A stretch of DNA of 64,000 nt from Enterococcus sp. BWR-S5 (lineage in GTDB: Bacteria > Bacillota > Bacilli > Lactobacillales > Enterococcaceae), in contig NZ_JADOEQ010000014.1 of the NCBI RefSeq assembly GCF_016745255.1, positions 91,688 to 155,687 on the forward strand. The letters are read 5' to 3'. The position numbers and the translations under genes are program-made. The first letter of the stretch is position 1. Each line of letters opens with the position of its first letter. The notes under the pieces were generated by a model. The model was not told the origin of the DNA. It saw only the letters and a program-made list of their open reading frames with translations, and did not search any database. Below, one piece after another: positions 54,386-61,500 of this stretch.

Positions 54386-55999
54386 TTGACAATATATAAA
54401 ATGAATCTAAGCACTACCGAGCCAAATAATAGTGTCGGTATTATCAAAGTTCGGCAATACGACAGCGAAACACAAATATTTGAAGCTACAATAACTGAGA
54501 ACAGCAAACCTGTTGATTTAACTGGCTTGACTGTTCTTTTTTGTGTTCGAGCAAGTCCAGTCACAGGCTTAGGGCTATCTGAACAACTTGTAACAGATAT
54601 CGATTTCGAAAATGGAATAGTACGCCATACGCTGACAGATTATGATATGCAAAATGTCGGACTAAATAAAGCATACTTTGCATTCAGAACAACAGAAGAT
54701 AAGGTTGTACGTTTCAAACATCAATTTTCTACAAAAGACTTTCCTTATACTGTTATGCCTAGCATCTTTTCTGAGGGGATAAAAGATAGTAACTACATTT
54801 GGACATTCGAAGAAATTCTAAGGTACTTTCAAGAGTGGGTTCAGGAGTCAATGAAAACTTATGATGATTGGTACATCGCAGCACAAGAAGAACTCGAAAG
54901 AATTATTGCTGAATTTAATTCTTGGATAGCAGCAAACCAAGATATTTATGATGAATGGATTTCAGATCAGAAAGCTGATTTCATGGACTGGCTACTAGGA
55001 AATAAAAGTGATTTTACAGATTGGTTTGAATCCATTCGCGATATTTTAGATGAAGATGTCGCTGGCAACTTGCAGAATCAATTCGATAAGATTAATGCAA
55101 ATACGGAACTTATCGAAATTGAACATGATGCTAAGAGTTATCCAGCTTTACGAGCGCTATATTGGGAATATGGAATGGCAACTGTACCACTTGGATATGA
55201 ACTAACAGGGCTGGGCGGAGGCAACGTTCACACCGTCAACTCTTCTGTTGAATACCTTGATAGGTCATCGCTGAAGGTGAGTGTACCACGCTACTACAAA
55301 CTTGTGAATCCTAAAGTTATTGTGTTGAAGAATGCCGTGAGGTTGATATCTGATCACCGTGTGTTGCAGATTGAGTTTGACAGTAATGTGAATCCAAGCA
55401 TTAATTTATCTCTTACTGCTGATTTTAAGGGTAAGGTATATGGAAGCGTAGTAGAAAATTCTCATATTGCGAAAATGGTTACATCTCAAACATTACAGAA
55501 TCCAAATGCATCAACATTTTATGAGCTGAGTCAAGCGCGTGTGGATGGCTTGAAAGAGTTGAACGACGGTAAATTATATACGGTTACAAACTCGACAAAT
55601 AAGAACATGCTGCAAGTAGAAAAAAAATGGAATGTTGTGGAAGCAATTGACAGGAAATATCCTGAGTTGTTCAAAAATATAGGTGCCATTACTCTAAATG
55701 AGAAAGTGGTTGCTACACGTAAGTTTTCTACGATTGTTTCGAATACATGGGGATTTGGTTCAGCAGCTAACAGCTCAAATATCACAATCGCATATGGAAA
55801 TGGCTCAGCTTGGGAAGGCTTCATCAGTGAATCAAGTTCTACAGTAAAACAGATTTCACTACCTATTCCAGCAAGTTGTATTCAGGATGATGGGTGTATT
55901 CATGTTTTGGCTCACGCTGATGCAGCAAACGAAACAACTGTTAGTGCGTTGAGTGTTGATTATACAAACTTAGAAATTCAGTTCAAATACACAGTTTAA
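54386..55999 (+). CDS. Baseplate upper protein, BppU N-terminal domain
   Basis: 537 residues. N-terminal BppU/DUF2479 domain (VRQYDSETQIFEATITEN, then VMPSIFSEGIKD), a long helical linker with repeated W-x(n)-W pattern (about 145-235), and a beta-rich C-terminal part that may bind the receptor. TTG start with AGGAGG eight bases before; no better start exists. Confidence 0.8.
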   Translation: MTIYKMNLSTTEPNNSVGIIKVRQYDSETQIFEATITENSKPVDLTGLTVLFCVRASPVTGLGLSEQLVTDIDFENGIVRHTLTDYDMQNVGLNKAYFAFRTTEDKVVRFKHQFSTKDFPYTVMPSIFSEGIKDSNYIWTFEEILRYFQEWVQESMKTYDDWYIAAQEELERIIAEFNSWIAANQDIYDEWISDQKADFMDWLLGNKSDFTDWFESIRDILDEDVAGNLQNQFDKINANTELIEIEHDAKSYPALRALYWEYGMATVPLGYELTGLGGGNVHTVNSSVEYLDRSSLKVSVPRYYKLVNPKVIVLKNAVRLISDHRVLQIEFDSNVNPSINLSLTADFKGKVYGSVVENSHIAKMVTSQTLQNPNASTFYELSQARVDGLKELNDGKLYTVTNSTNKNMLQVEKKWNVVEAIDRKYPELFKNIGAITLNEKVVATRKFSTIVSNTWGFGSAANSSNITIAYGNGSAWEGFISESSSTVKQISLPIPASCIQDDGCIHVLAHADAANETTVSALSVDYTNLEIQFKYTV

Positions 56000-56014
56000 A
56001 AAGGAGGGAAACAA

Positions 56015-56545
56015 ATGCATAAATTTGTAAAAGGTGATTCAGATTATCACGAATTATTGAATGATAATTTTGATGAATTAGACGGTAATCTCGAAACAAG
56101 CAGCAATCAACTTACTGCTGCCTTAAAAGTTGTCACAGATGATTTAACGAACTACGCGAAAAAGACAGAGGTTAAAGCAGACATCGAAGCAGCAACCACA
56201 AAAGTCTATCAGAAAACAGCTGTTGGTTTGGGATATGGTGTTACCGCCACACTCACACGGATTGGAAATATCGTGAATCTTAGCATCAATTCGAATCAAA
56301 CATCTAGTCGTCCGGATGGCAGAGCTAATCTAACTGAGATGATTCCGGCAGGGTTTCGACCTACCAGCTCACAAACGGTTGATGCTCATGCTTATGTTGC
56401 GGACAATCTGAACGCAGATAGATACATGTTAATGTTCTTTTACAGCAACGGCAGTATAAGCAGCTTATCAAAGAATATGACAAGCGCGCCTTTGACCATC
56501 GCGCTTGCAGCAACATGGTTGACGTCAGATGTAATACCGACATAA
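56015..56545 (+). CDS. Tail fibre or receptor-binding tip protein
   Basis: 176 residues: a short helical N-terminus with heptads (LETSSNQLTAALKVVTDDL) and a beta-rich C-terminal domain ending in a hydrophobic strand. Follows the baseplate protein with AGGAGGG before ATG. The receptor-binding role comes from position and shape. Confidence 0.65.
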   Translation: MHKFVKGDSDYHELLNDNFDELDGNLETSSNQLTAALKVVTDDLTNYAKKTEVKADIEAATTKVYQKTAVGLGYGVTATLTRIGNIVNLSINSNQTSSRPDGRANLTEMIPAGFRPTSSQTVDAHAYVADNLNADRYMLMFFYSNGSISSLSKNMTSAPLTIALAATWLTSDVIPT

Positions 56546-56569
56546 AAAAGAAAAATAGGAGAGTGTCAC

Positions 56570-56974
56570 ATGGAAAAATATTTCAATTCAATTAGTATGG
56601 TTTTTGGGCTGATCGGCGGTGTTGCGGTCAGCTTTTTAGGTGGAATGGATACTATCTTACATGTCATTATGTTTTTAGTAGTAGCCGACTATCTGACGGG
56701 AATTGCGAAGGGAATCAAATTGAAAAACTTATCAAGTGCTATTGGATTTGTAGGACTGATGAAAAAGGTGATGATTTTTGTAGTAATCGCAGTCGCAGTT
56801 GAGCTTGAAAAGTTAACTGGTAATAGTATTCCTTTACGGGAGGTTGTTATCATGTTCTATATTGCAAACGAGGGGATTTCATTATTGGAAAATATTTCCG
56901 AGTTCTTGCCTTTGCCGGAGAAACTCAAACAATATTTTCTTCAAATCAGAGATAGTGTAGAGGAGGATGAATGA
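56570..56974 (+). CDS. Phage holin (toxin secretion/lysis type)
   Basis: 134 residues, three to four membrane segments; MFLVVADYLTGIAKG and AIGFVGLMKK are the signature of the phage_holin_4 family. Forms the lesion that lets the endolysin reach the wall. AGGAG before ATG; overlaps the endolysin. Confidence 0.9.
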   Translation: MEKYFNSISMVFGLIGGVAVSFLGGMDTILHVIMFLVVADYLTGIAKGIKLKNLSSAIGFVGLMKKVMIFVVIAVAVELEKLTGNSIPLREVVIMFYIANEGISLLENISEFLPLPEKLKQYFLQIRDSVEEDE

Positions 56975-57735
56975 TGGTTAAAATTATTAATAATTCCGTC
57001 TGTCGAGGAGTTGCCGGGGCAAGAGCTTCAGCAACTCCCTCCGGTGTTGTCATTCATAATACAGCTGATAACGCTACAGCAAAGCAGCACATGAACCGTT
57101 TAGCAGGAATGTCGGTAGCACAATTGGCAGCTGGATTTGCGCATTATTTCATTGATGAAACAACTGTAGTTCGTACTGAAGATACATTCAATTGCGCATG
57201 GCACACTGCAAATGCTAACGGAAATACAAATTTTGTCGGTTATGAGGTTTGCCGTTCTACAGGCGATGAAGCAACATTTTTACAAGCAGAACAGAATACC
57301 TTCAAGCAAATTGCAGAAGATATGTTGTTTTGGGGGATGAAGCCAAGCAGAGCAACTGTAATGCTTCATAAAGAGTTTTCTGCTACAGCCTGTCCGCATC
57401 GTTCGTGGGAACTTCACGGGAAGGCAACAAATGCTGTCAAAGACTATTTTATTAGTCAAATCAGTAAATACATGACTGGCAATAACACATCAAACAGCAA
57501 TGATGAAACATCAAATAAAACACAAATTCAGGAGGATGATGAAACGATGGTACTAATTCACGCAGCAGGAGCTATTCACAAATATGAAGCTGGGAAATTG
57601 ACAACATTGGCAAATAATAAAGAGGTTGATGTTATTCGAGATATTTATAAAGCAAAACATAAAGGTGAAGAAATTCCAGTATTGAAGAAAGATGAAGCTT
57701 GGTTGAAACTAGCTAAAGCAATTTCTAAACGGTAA
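56971..57735 (+). CDS. Endolysin, N-acetylmuramoyl-L-alanine amidase with separate C-terminal wall-binding product
   Basis: 254 residues. Amidase_2/PGRP-like catalytic domain (about 5-165) with zinc ligands in VVIHNTADN, NCAWHTA and ATACPHRSW. A polar linker follows, then a 62-residue C-terminal domain that starts MVLIHAAG at an internal ATG (57547), preceded by AGGAGG (57530-57535). A second product of just the wall-binding part is likely, as known for enterococcal endolysins such as Lys170. Start is ATG 56971 or 56974. Confidence 0.9.
   Translation: MMVKIINNSVCRGVAGARASATPSGVVIHNTADNATAKQHMNRLAGMSVAQLAAGFAHYFIDETTVVRTEDTFNCAWHTANANGNTNFVGYEVCRSTGDEATFLQAEQNTFKQIAEDMLFWGMKPSRATVMLHKEFSATACPHRSWELHGKATNAVKDYFISQISKYMTGNNTSNSNDETSNKTQIQEDDETMVLIHAAGAIHKYEAGKLTTLANNKEVDVIRDIYKAKHKGEEIPVLKKDEAWLKLAKAISKR
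57547..57735 (+). CDS. Internal start product: endolysin wall-binding domain
   Basis: 62 residues in frame with the endolysin. AGGAGG lies 11 bases before this ATG, the strongest such site inside the gene, and the boundary falls exactly between linker and C-terminal domain. The product would assemble with full-length endolysin. Spacing is slightly long, so expression is predicted, not proven. Confidence 0.55.
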   Translation: MVLIHAAGAIHKYEAGKLTTLANNKEVDVIRDIYKAKHKGEEIPVLKKDEAWLKLAKAISKR

Positions 57736-57811
57736 ATACTTTATCGTTGAATTTTTTATGATAAAAGATAAACTAAAATTATGAAGAGGGAAACTTCATA
57801 ACTATCTCGTT

Positions 57812-57838
57812 AGTCGTCTCTCCGGAGGCGGCTTTTTT
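57812..57838 (+). terminator. Late operon terminator
   Basis: AGTCGTCTC pairs with GAGGCGGCT (two G-U pairs) around TCCG, followed by six T. The rest of the gap 57736-57983 holds no gene. Confidence 0.88.
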
Positions 57839-57983
57839 GTTTACATTTTTTCATCAAAAAAGCAAAGTGTTAACGTGGTACTATGCTGGTTAATCCTATT
57901 TTGAAAAAAGTGGCAAAATTTAAAAATAGAAGGTTGCAAACAAAAGAGGGCACTTCTAATTAAAGAAGTGTCCATCAATTTTA

Positions 57984-58217
57984 TTATTTTCGTACTGTAA
58001 CAATATAAAACGTATGTCCAGTTGATCGCTGATGAGTCATACCTGCATTTTGTGCGGCAGTCTTGGTGCTGTAGTGAACGCTAGAATGTCCCTTGTTACA
58101 AGACCAATAATAGCTATAAGATGCAGCTTCATACTGTTTAGCAAGAGAGAATAAACCAATACCAGTGAACAATACAGCAACCATTACAATTGCTATGCAA
58201 TAAGCTTTCTTTTTCAT
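57984..58217 (-). CDS. Small secreted protein with C-GH...HQR-TGH motif (copy A)
   Basis: 77 residues. Signal peptide (MKKKAYC, hydrophobic core, cut near YEA-ASY), then a mature domain of about 46 residues: YYWSCNKGHSS, AGMTHQRSTGH and a basic end. The pattern CNxGH plus HQRxTGH repeats in the gene at 58687, which is divergent. The Cys and His residues could bind a metal. ATG 58217 has AAGGAGGT before it and is preferred over ATG 58247. No family is recognised. Confidence 0.75.
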   Translation of the reverse strand: MKKKAYCIAIVMVAVLFTGIGLFSLAKQYEAASYSYYWSCNKGHSSVHYSTKTAAQNAGMTHQRSTGHTFYIVTVRK

Positions 58218-58356
58218 AAAATACCTCCTTCCATTGATACTGAACATTATATATTACTGTCAAAAAGTAATCAATATTCGGTATTATCATAAATAGAATG
58301 GAGAGCTAGCCATAATAAAGATATCAGGTTTGACTTTCGCCTAACGAGTTTTCGTA

Positions 58357-58536
58357 TTAGACCAATTTTTCATTTTCTGATTGATTATTTGACAATTTTT
58401 CTTCTAAAGAAGTGGCTTCTTCAAAGATGATTTTACTAAAATTAATAATATCTTCTTCTGTCTGCTTAGTTCTCATCAACAGCTCTGAATAGCCTTTGAT
58501 TATTGTGAGTGAAGATATTAATTCTGAATCTTCCAT
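58357..58536 (-). CDS. 59-residue mini-protein resembling a histidine kinase dimerisation domain
   Basis: Begins MEDSELISSLTIIKGYSELL and continues INFSKIIFEEATSLEEKL. The spacing matches a HisKA domain (HELRTPLTSIKGYSELL ... I--E--RL--L) from the H-box to the end of helix 2, but the phospho-accepting His position holds Ser4. GAGGG precedes ATG 58536. No ATPase domain follows. It may be a decoy partner for a host kinase; resemblance is by eye only. Confidence 0.55.
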   Translation of the reverse strand: MEDSELISSLTIIKGYSELLMRTKQTEEDIINFSKIIFEEATSLEEKLSNNQSENEKLV

Positions 58537-58686
58537 CTGTGTCCCTCTTTTCGTAATGATATATGACCTATTTTAACTAGGTTATCAGTTTTTTTGGTAT
58601 TTTCAAAGCTTTTTTTGTTTAATTGTAAAAAAAGTTGATATAAAATTATATTTAGTCTACAATATATTTCAAGGAGGTGTTTATAT

Positions 58687-58908
58687 ATGAAAAAGAAGGT
58701 TAAAGTAATAGCAGCATTGCTTCTATTCGTCTTGGGTTTATGCGTTCTTGTTCCTCAAAAAGGGGAAGCCGCTTCATACCGATACTATTGGAGATGTAAT
58801 CAAGGTCATTATTCTTCTCCCACGGCTAGTTATGCAACAGCGAGCAACGGGGGATACCAACATCAAAGAGCTACAGGACACGGCTATTCAGTTCTTGTTC
58901 AACCCTAA
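58687..58908 (+). CDS. Small secreted protein with C-GH...HQR-TGH motif (copy B)
   Basis: 73 residues. Signal peptide MKKKVKVIAALLLFVLGL with a probable cut at GEA-ASY, then a 44-residue mature domain: YYWRCNQGHYSS, GGYQHQRATGHGYSV. About half the mature residues match copy A, including the Cys, three or four His and the paired Tyr. AAGGAGGTG precedes ATG 58687, and its own terminator follows. Last prophage gene before attR. Confidence 0.75.
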   Translation: MKKKVKVIAALLLFVLGLCVLVPQKGEAASYRYYWRCNQGHYSSPTASYATASNGGYQHQRATGHGYSVLVQP

Positions 58909-58920
58909 TATCAATGATTT

Positions 58921-58955
58921 AATCCACTTCATTCATGGAGTGGATTTTCTTTTTT
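58921..58955 (+). terminator. Terminator of the right-end mini-protein gene
   Basis: AATCCACT pairs perfectly with AGTGGATT, followed by TTCTTTTTT. Confidence 0.88.
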
Positions 58956-58979
58956 AAAAGCCATTTTAACAATTAAAAT

Positions 58980-59002
58980 GAATACCCTTTGAATACCCTT
59001 TT
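58980..59002 (+). repeat. Arm-type integrase site repeats at the right end
   Basis: GAATACCCTTT (58980-58990) and GAATACCCTTTT (58991-59002), direct, 11 bp apart, about 100 bp inside attR. They match the left-end pair at 27253-27276 (GACTACCC) with one base change. Confidence 0.55.
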
Positions 59003-59099
59003 AAGGATATCCAAAGCATTTGACTTCTTCGGAAAACTAGGGAAATACTTATATAACGGCATTTTTCTAATAACTTCCATTGTCTGCAACTTTAATTAT

Positions 59100-59111
59100 A
59101 GATGCTTTTGG
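59100..59111 (+). other. attR core
   Basis: AGATGCTTTTGG, identical to attL at 27180-27191; to its right the msrA frame resumes. Confidence 0.85.
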
Positions 59112-59406
59112 GCAGTTTCAGGATCGAGGTAGTCAATACCGTCCAATCATTTTTGTACAGGATGAACACCAAAAGAAAATTGCTGAGAAGTCAAAGAGAC
59201 AGCTGATTGAGTCGGGGAAATATAAGCAGCCGATTGTAACCGAAATTCAAGCTGCAAAGACATTCTGGCCCGCTGAAAATTATCATCAACAGTTTTATAA
59301 AAAGCAGCCGAAGAGGTACAAGCGAATAAAACGTGCACGTCAGCAGCTTTTGGTTTATCAAAATTTAAAAAGAAGGATTCAAATGGGAATAAATGGGCAG
59401 GAATAA
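59101..59406 (+). pseudogene. msrA: msrA 3' part, separated by the prophage
   Basis: Resumes MsrA at [15 protein letters not shown], the substrate-binding block, and runs to [13 protein letters not shown] and the natural stop. No start with a ribosome binding site precedes it; an upstream TTG at 59080 would use phage sequence. Joined to 26659-27201 at the core, it gives one MsrA of about 275 residues. Confidence 0.9.
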
Positions 59407-59429
59407 AATTCTACATGTTTTTTCCATAG

Positions 59430-59867
59430 TTAGTCTATAAAGGGATTTACTAAAGCGTGCTGTTCCTTTTCCTGGCTAGAAAACTGTCGTTGAGCACTGA
59501 TGATTTCAACCGCATTGGGTGCTGTATAAACATCAAGTTTGTGGTCGATTTCTTTTAGGTTATTTTCTAAGTTGCTTATTTCTTGAAGGACGTTTTTCCG
59601 ATGCTGTGAAAGCAACTGTTCACGCGCTGAGATTGTTGAGGTTCCCTCCATGCAATAGGAGATATAGGTACGAATATCCTTGATAGCCATTCCTGTATTT
59701 TTTAAGCAGCAAATTGTATGGATGAAACCAAGGTCAGAATCAGTAAATTCTCGGTAGCCGGATTTATTTTTTGAGACAAATGGCAGTAAGCCTTGCTTGT
59801 CATAATAGCGTAAGGTGTAAATCGACAGATCGAATAGTTCAGAAACTTCTTTTATCGTATAAGTCAT
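59430..59867 (-). CDS. MerR-family regulator
   Basis: 145 residues. N-terminal winged helix of MerR type (TIKEVSELFDLSIYTLRYYDKQGLL), then the dimerisation coiled coil, and a short C-terminal tail without metal-binding cysteines, so it probably senses an organic compound or stress. Divergent from the reductase at 60160, which is a likely target. ATG 59867 with GGAG before it. Confidence 0.88.
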   Translation of the reverse strand: MTYTIKEVSELFDLSIYTLRYYDKQGLLPFVSKNKSGYREFTDSDLGFIHTICCLKNTGMAIKDIRTYISYCMEGTSTISAREQLLSQHRKNVLQEISNLENNLKEIDHKLDVYTAPNAVEIISAQRQFSSQEKEQHALVNPFID

Positions 59868-59898
59868 CTTTTTTCTCCTTTTTTGAATAAAACTCTTT

Positions 59899-59918
59899 CC
59901 CTCGACTATACTCTAGGG
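59899..59918. promoter_or_regulatory. MerR-type operator
   Basis: CCCTCGACTATACTCTAGGG, a dyad with CCCT/AGGG ends; on the minus strand it contains TATAGT as -10 for the regulator gene, the central position usual for MerR sites. The remaining gap to 60159 shows no gene. Confidence 0.55.
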
Positions 59919-60159
59919 TTTAAACTGATGTAAATCCTGTAAAAGAGTTCAGTCCATATTAAGCTAATAGTCCTATTTCACTGCATTAGTGAGTGGAACG
60001 GCATATGTAGCTACAATCTTATGAATTGCTATATTTCGGTTAAACATTGCTCTTAAATGAAAGCAATGGCATCGTTGTGTATGCTTAATTCTTTAGCAGG
60101 ATTGATATAACTATAAAGTAAAGAGTGACTTTTTACAATGAATAGAGGAGGAAATAATC

Positions 60160-61194
60160 ATGCAAAATAATGTTTTAGTTACTGGTGGAACTGGTTTTGT
60201 CGGAATGCAAATCGTTCTTCAATTGTTAAAAAAGGGCTACAAGGTCAAAACAACTGTCCGTTCGCTAAAAAGTAAAGAGAGAGTTATCGAGGTGCTGAAG
60301 AGTCATGGTGTTTCAATGATTGAAAATCTGTCGTTTGCCAAAGCGGATTTGTCGAAGGATGATGGCTGGGATGCTGCCATGGAGGGATGTGATTATGTAT
60401 TGAGTGTCGCTTCTCCTGTCTTTTTCGATATTCCCGAAGATGAAAATGAAGTGATCCGTCCTGCTGTAGAAGGGATTATTCGAATTTTGAAGGCGGCAAA
60501 TCGAAGCGGTGTGAAGCGAGTTGTGATGACATCGAATTTTGGTGCAGTAGGTTTCAGTAAGAAAAAAGGAGCGCAAGTAATCACCACTGAAGAGGACTGG
60601 ACCGATGAAAATGAACCGGGATTATCTGTTTATGAAAAATCAAAGCTATTGGCTGAAAAAGCAGCATGGTCATATATTGAAACAGAAGGAAAACAATTAG
60701 AGTTTGCGACGGTAAACCCTGTGGCAATCTTCGGCCCGTCCTTGAATAATCACGTGTCCGGAAGCTTTGAACTGCTTACAAATCTCTTGAATGGTTCAAC
60801 AAAGCGAATCGCCGATATTCCGTTGAACATTGTTGACGTGCGAGATGTAGCAGAGCTGCATATTCGAGCAATGGTTACACCGGAAGCAAAGGGACAACGG
60901 TTTATTGCTAGTGCCGATGGACAAATATCCATGGTGGAGATTGCACAATTGATTCGAAGAGAACGCCCGGAACTTGCTGACAAAATTCCGACACGAAAGC
61001 TGCCGAATATCTTGATTGAAGCTGGTGCAATGGTTAATCAACATGCGAGAGAAGGAAAGTTGTTTTTAGATATGAATCGTAATGTCAGTAATGAGAAGGC
61101 GAAGAAAATATTAGGCTGGCAACCTCTTTCGACACAAGAACAGGCAACATTGGCTGCGGTAGACAGTTTAGTGAAGTACGGGCTAATCGAGTGA
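60160..61194 (+). CDS. NAD(P)-dependent epimerase/dihydroflavonol-reductase-like enzyme
   Basis: 344 residues, extended short-chain dehydrogenase. The nucleotide-binding motif is TGGTGFVG (residues 8-15), the catalytic Tyr-Lys pair is in YEKSK, and the order of blocks is that of dihydroflavonol/cinnamoyl-CoA reductase relatives. In bacteria they reduce aldehydes or ketones; the substrate is unknown. AGGAGG before ATG. The divergent MerR gene may regulate it. Confidence 0.85.
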   Translation: MQNNVLVTGGTGFVGMQIVLQLLKKGYKVKTTVRSLKSKERVIEVLKSHGVSMIENLSFAKADLSKDDGWDAAMEGCDYVLSVASPVFFDIPEDENEVIRPAVEGIIRILKAANRSGVKRVVMTSNFGAVGFSKKKGAQVITTEEDWTDENEPGLSVYEKSKLLAEKAAWSYIETEGKQLEFATVNPVAIFGPSLNNHVSGSFELLTNLLNGSTKRIADIPLNIVDVRDVAELHIRAMVTPEAKGQRFIASADGQISMVEIAQLIRRERPELADKIPTRKLPNILIEAGAMVNQHAREGKLFLDMNRNVSNEKAKKILGWQPLSTQEQATLAAVDSLVKYGLIE

Positions 61195-61500
61195 TTTCGG
61201 TTTAAGTTTGGAGACTTTTCTTTATAGTACGACAAGATGTTTATTTCTGCCCCAGACACTTGCTATTTTTATACGGCTATTCTTTTATACTATCAGTTAG
61301 GAGTTATATCCAAGTGCAATGAGACACCCTCAATAAAAATGATTTTTTCTGTTTGCACTATAGGTGATAGTTAGTTGCTTCATATTAGAAAAAGACAACA
61401 CCGATTTTGTGTGGAAATTTTATAAAACTAGTTGGAAAAACATAATTATTTCTCTCTACCATATTGTACTATGGGTACAAAAGCAGTGGGAGTGGATAAT

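Larger units (their letters stand above)
27180..59111. mobile_element. Complete siphovirus prophage inserted in msrA
   Basis: About 31.9 kb between a 12-bp direct repeat. Contains, in order, integrase and lysogeny cargo, CI/Cro switch, early and replication genes, methyltransferases, late activator, packaging, head, tail, baseplate, lysis, and a second cargo block. All structural and lysis modules are present and open; the only visible lesion is an altered start of the HNH gene. The prophage could therefore be inducible. Confidence 0.93.
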
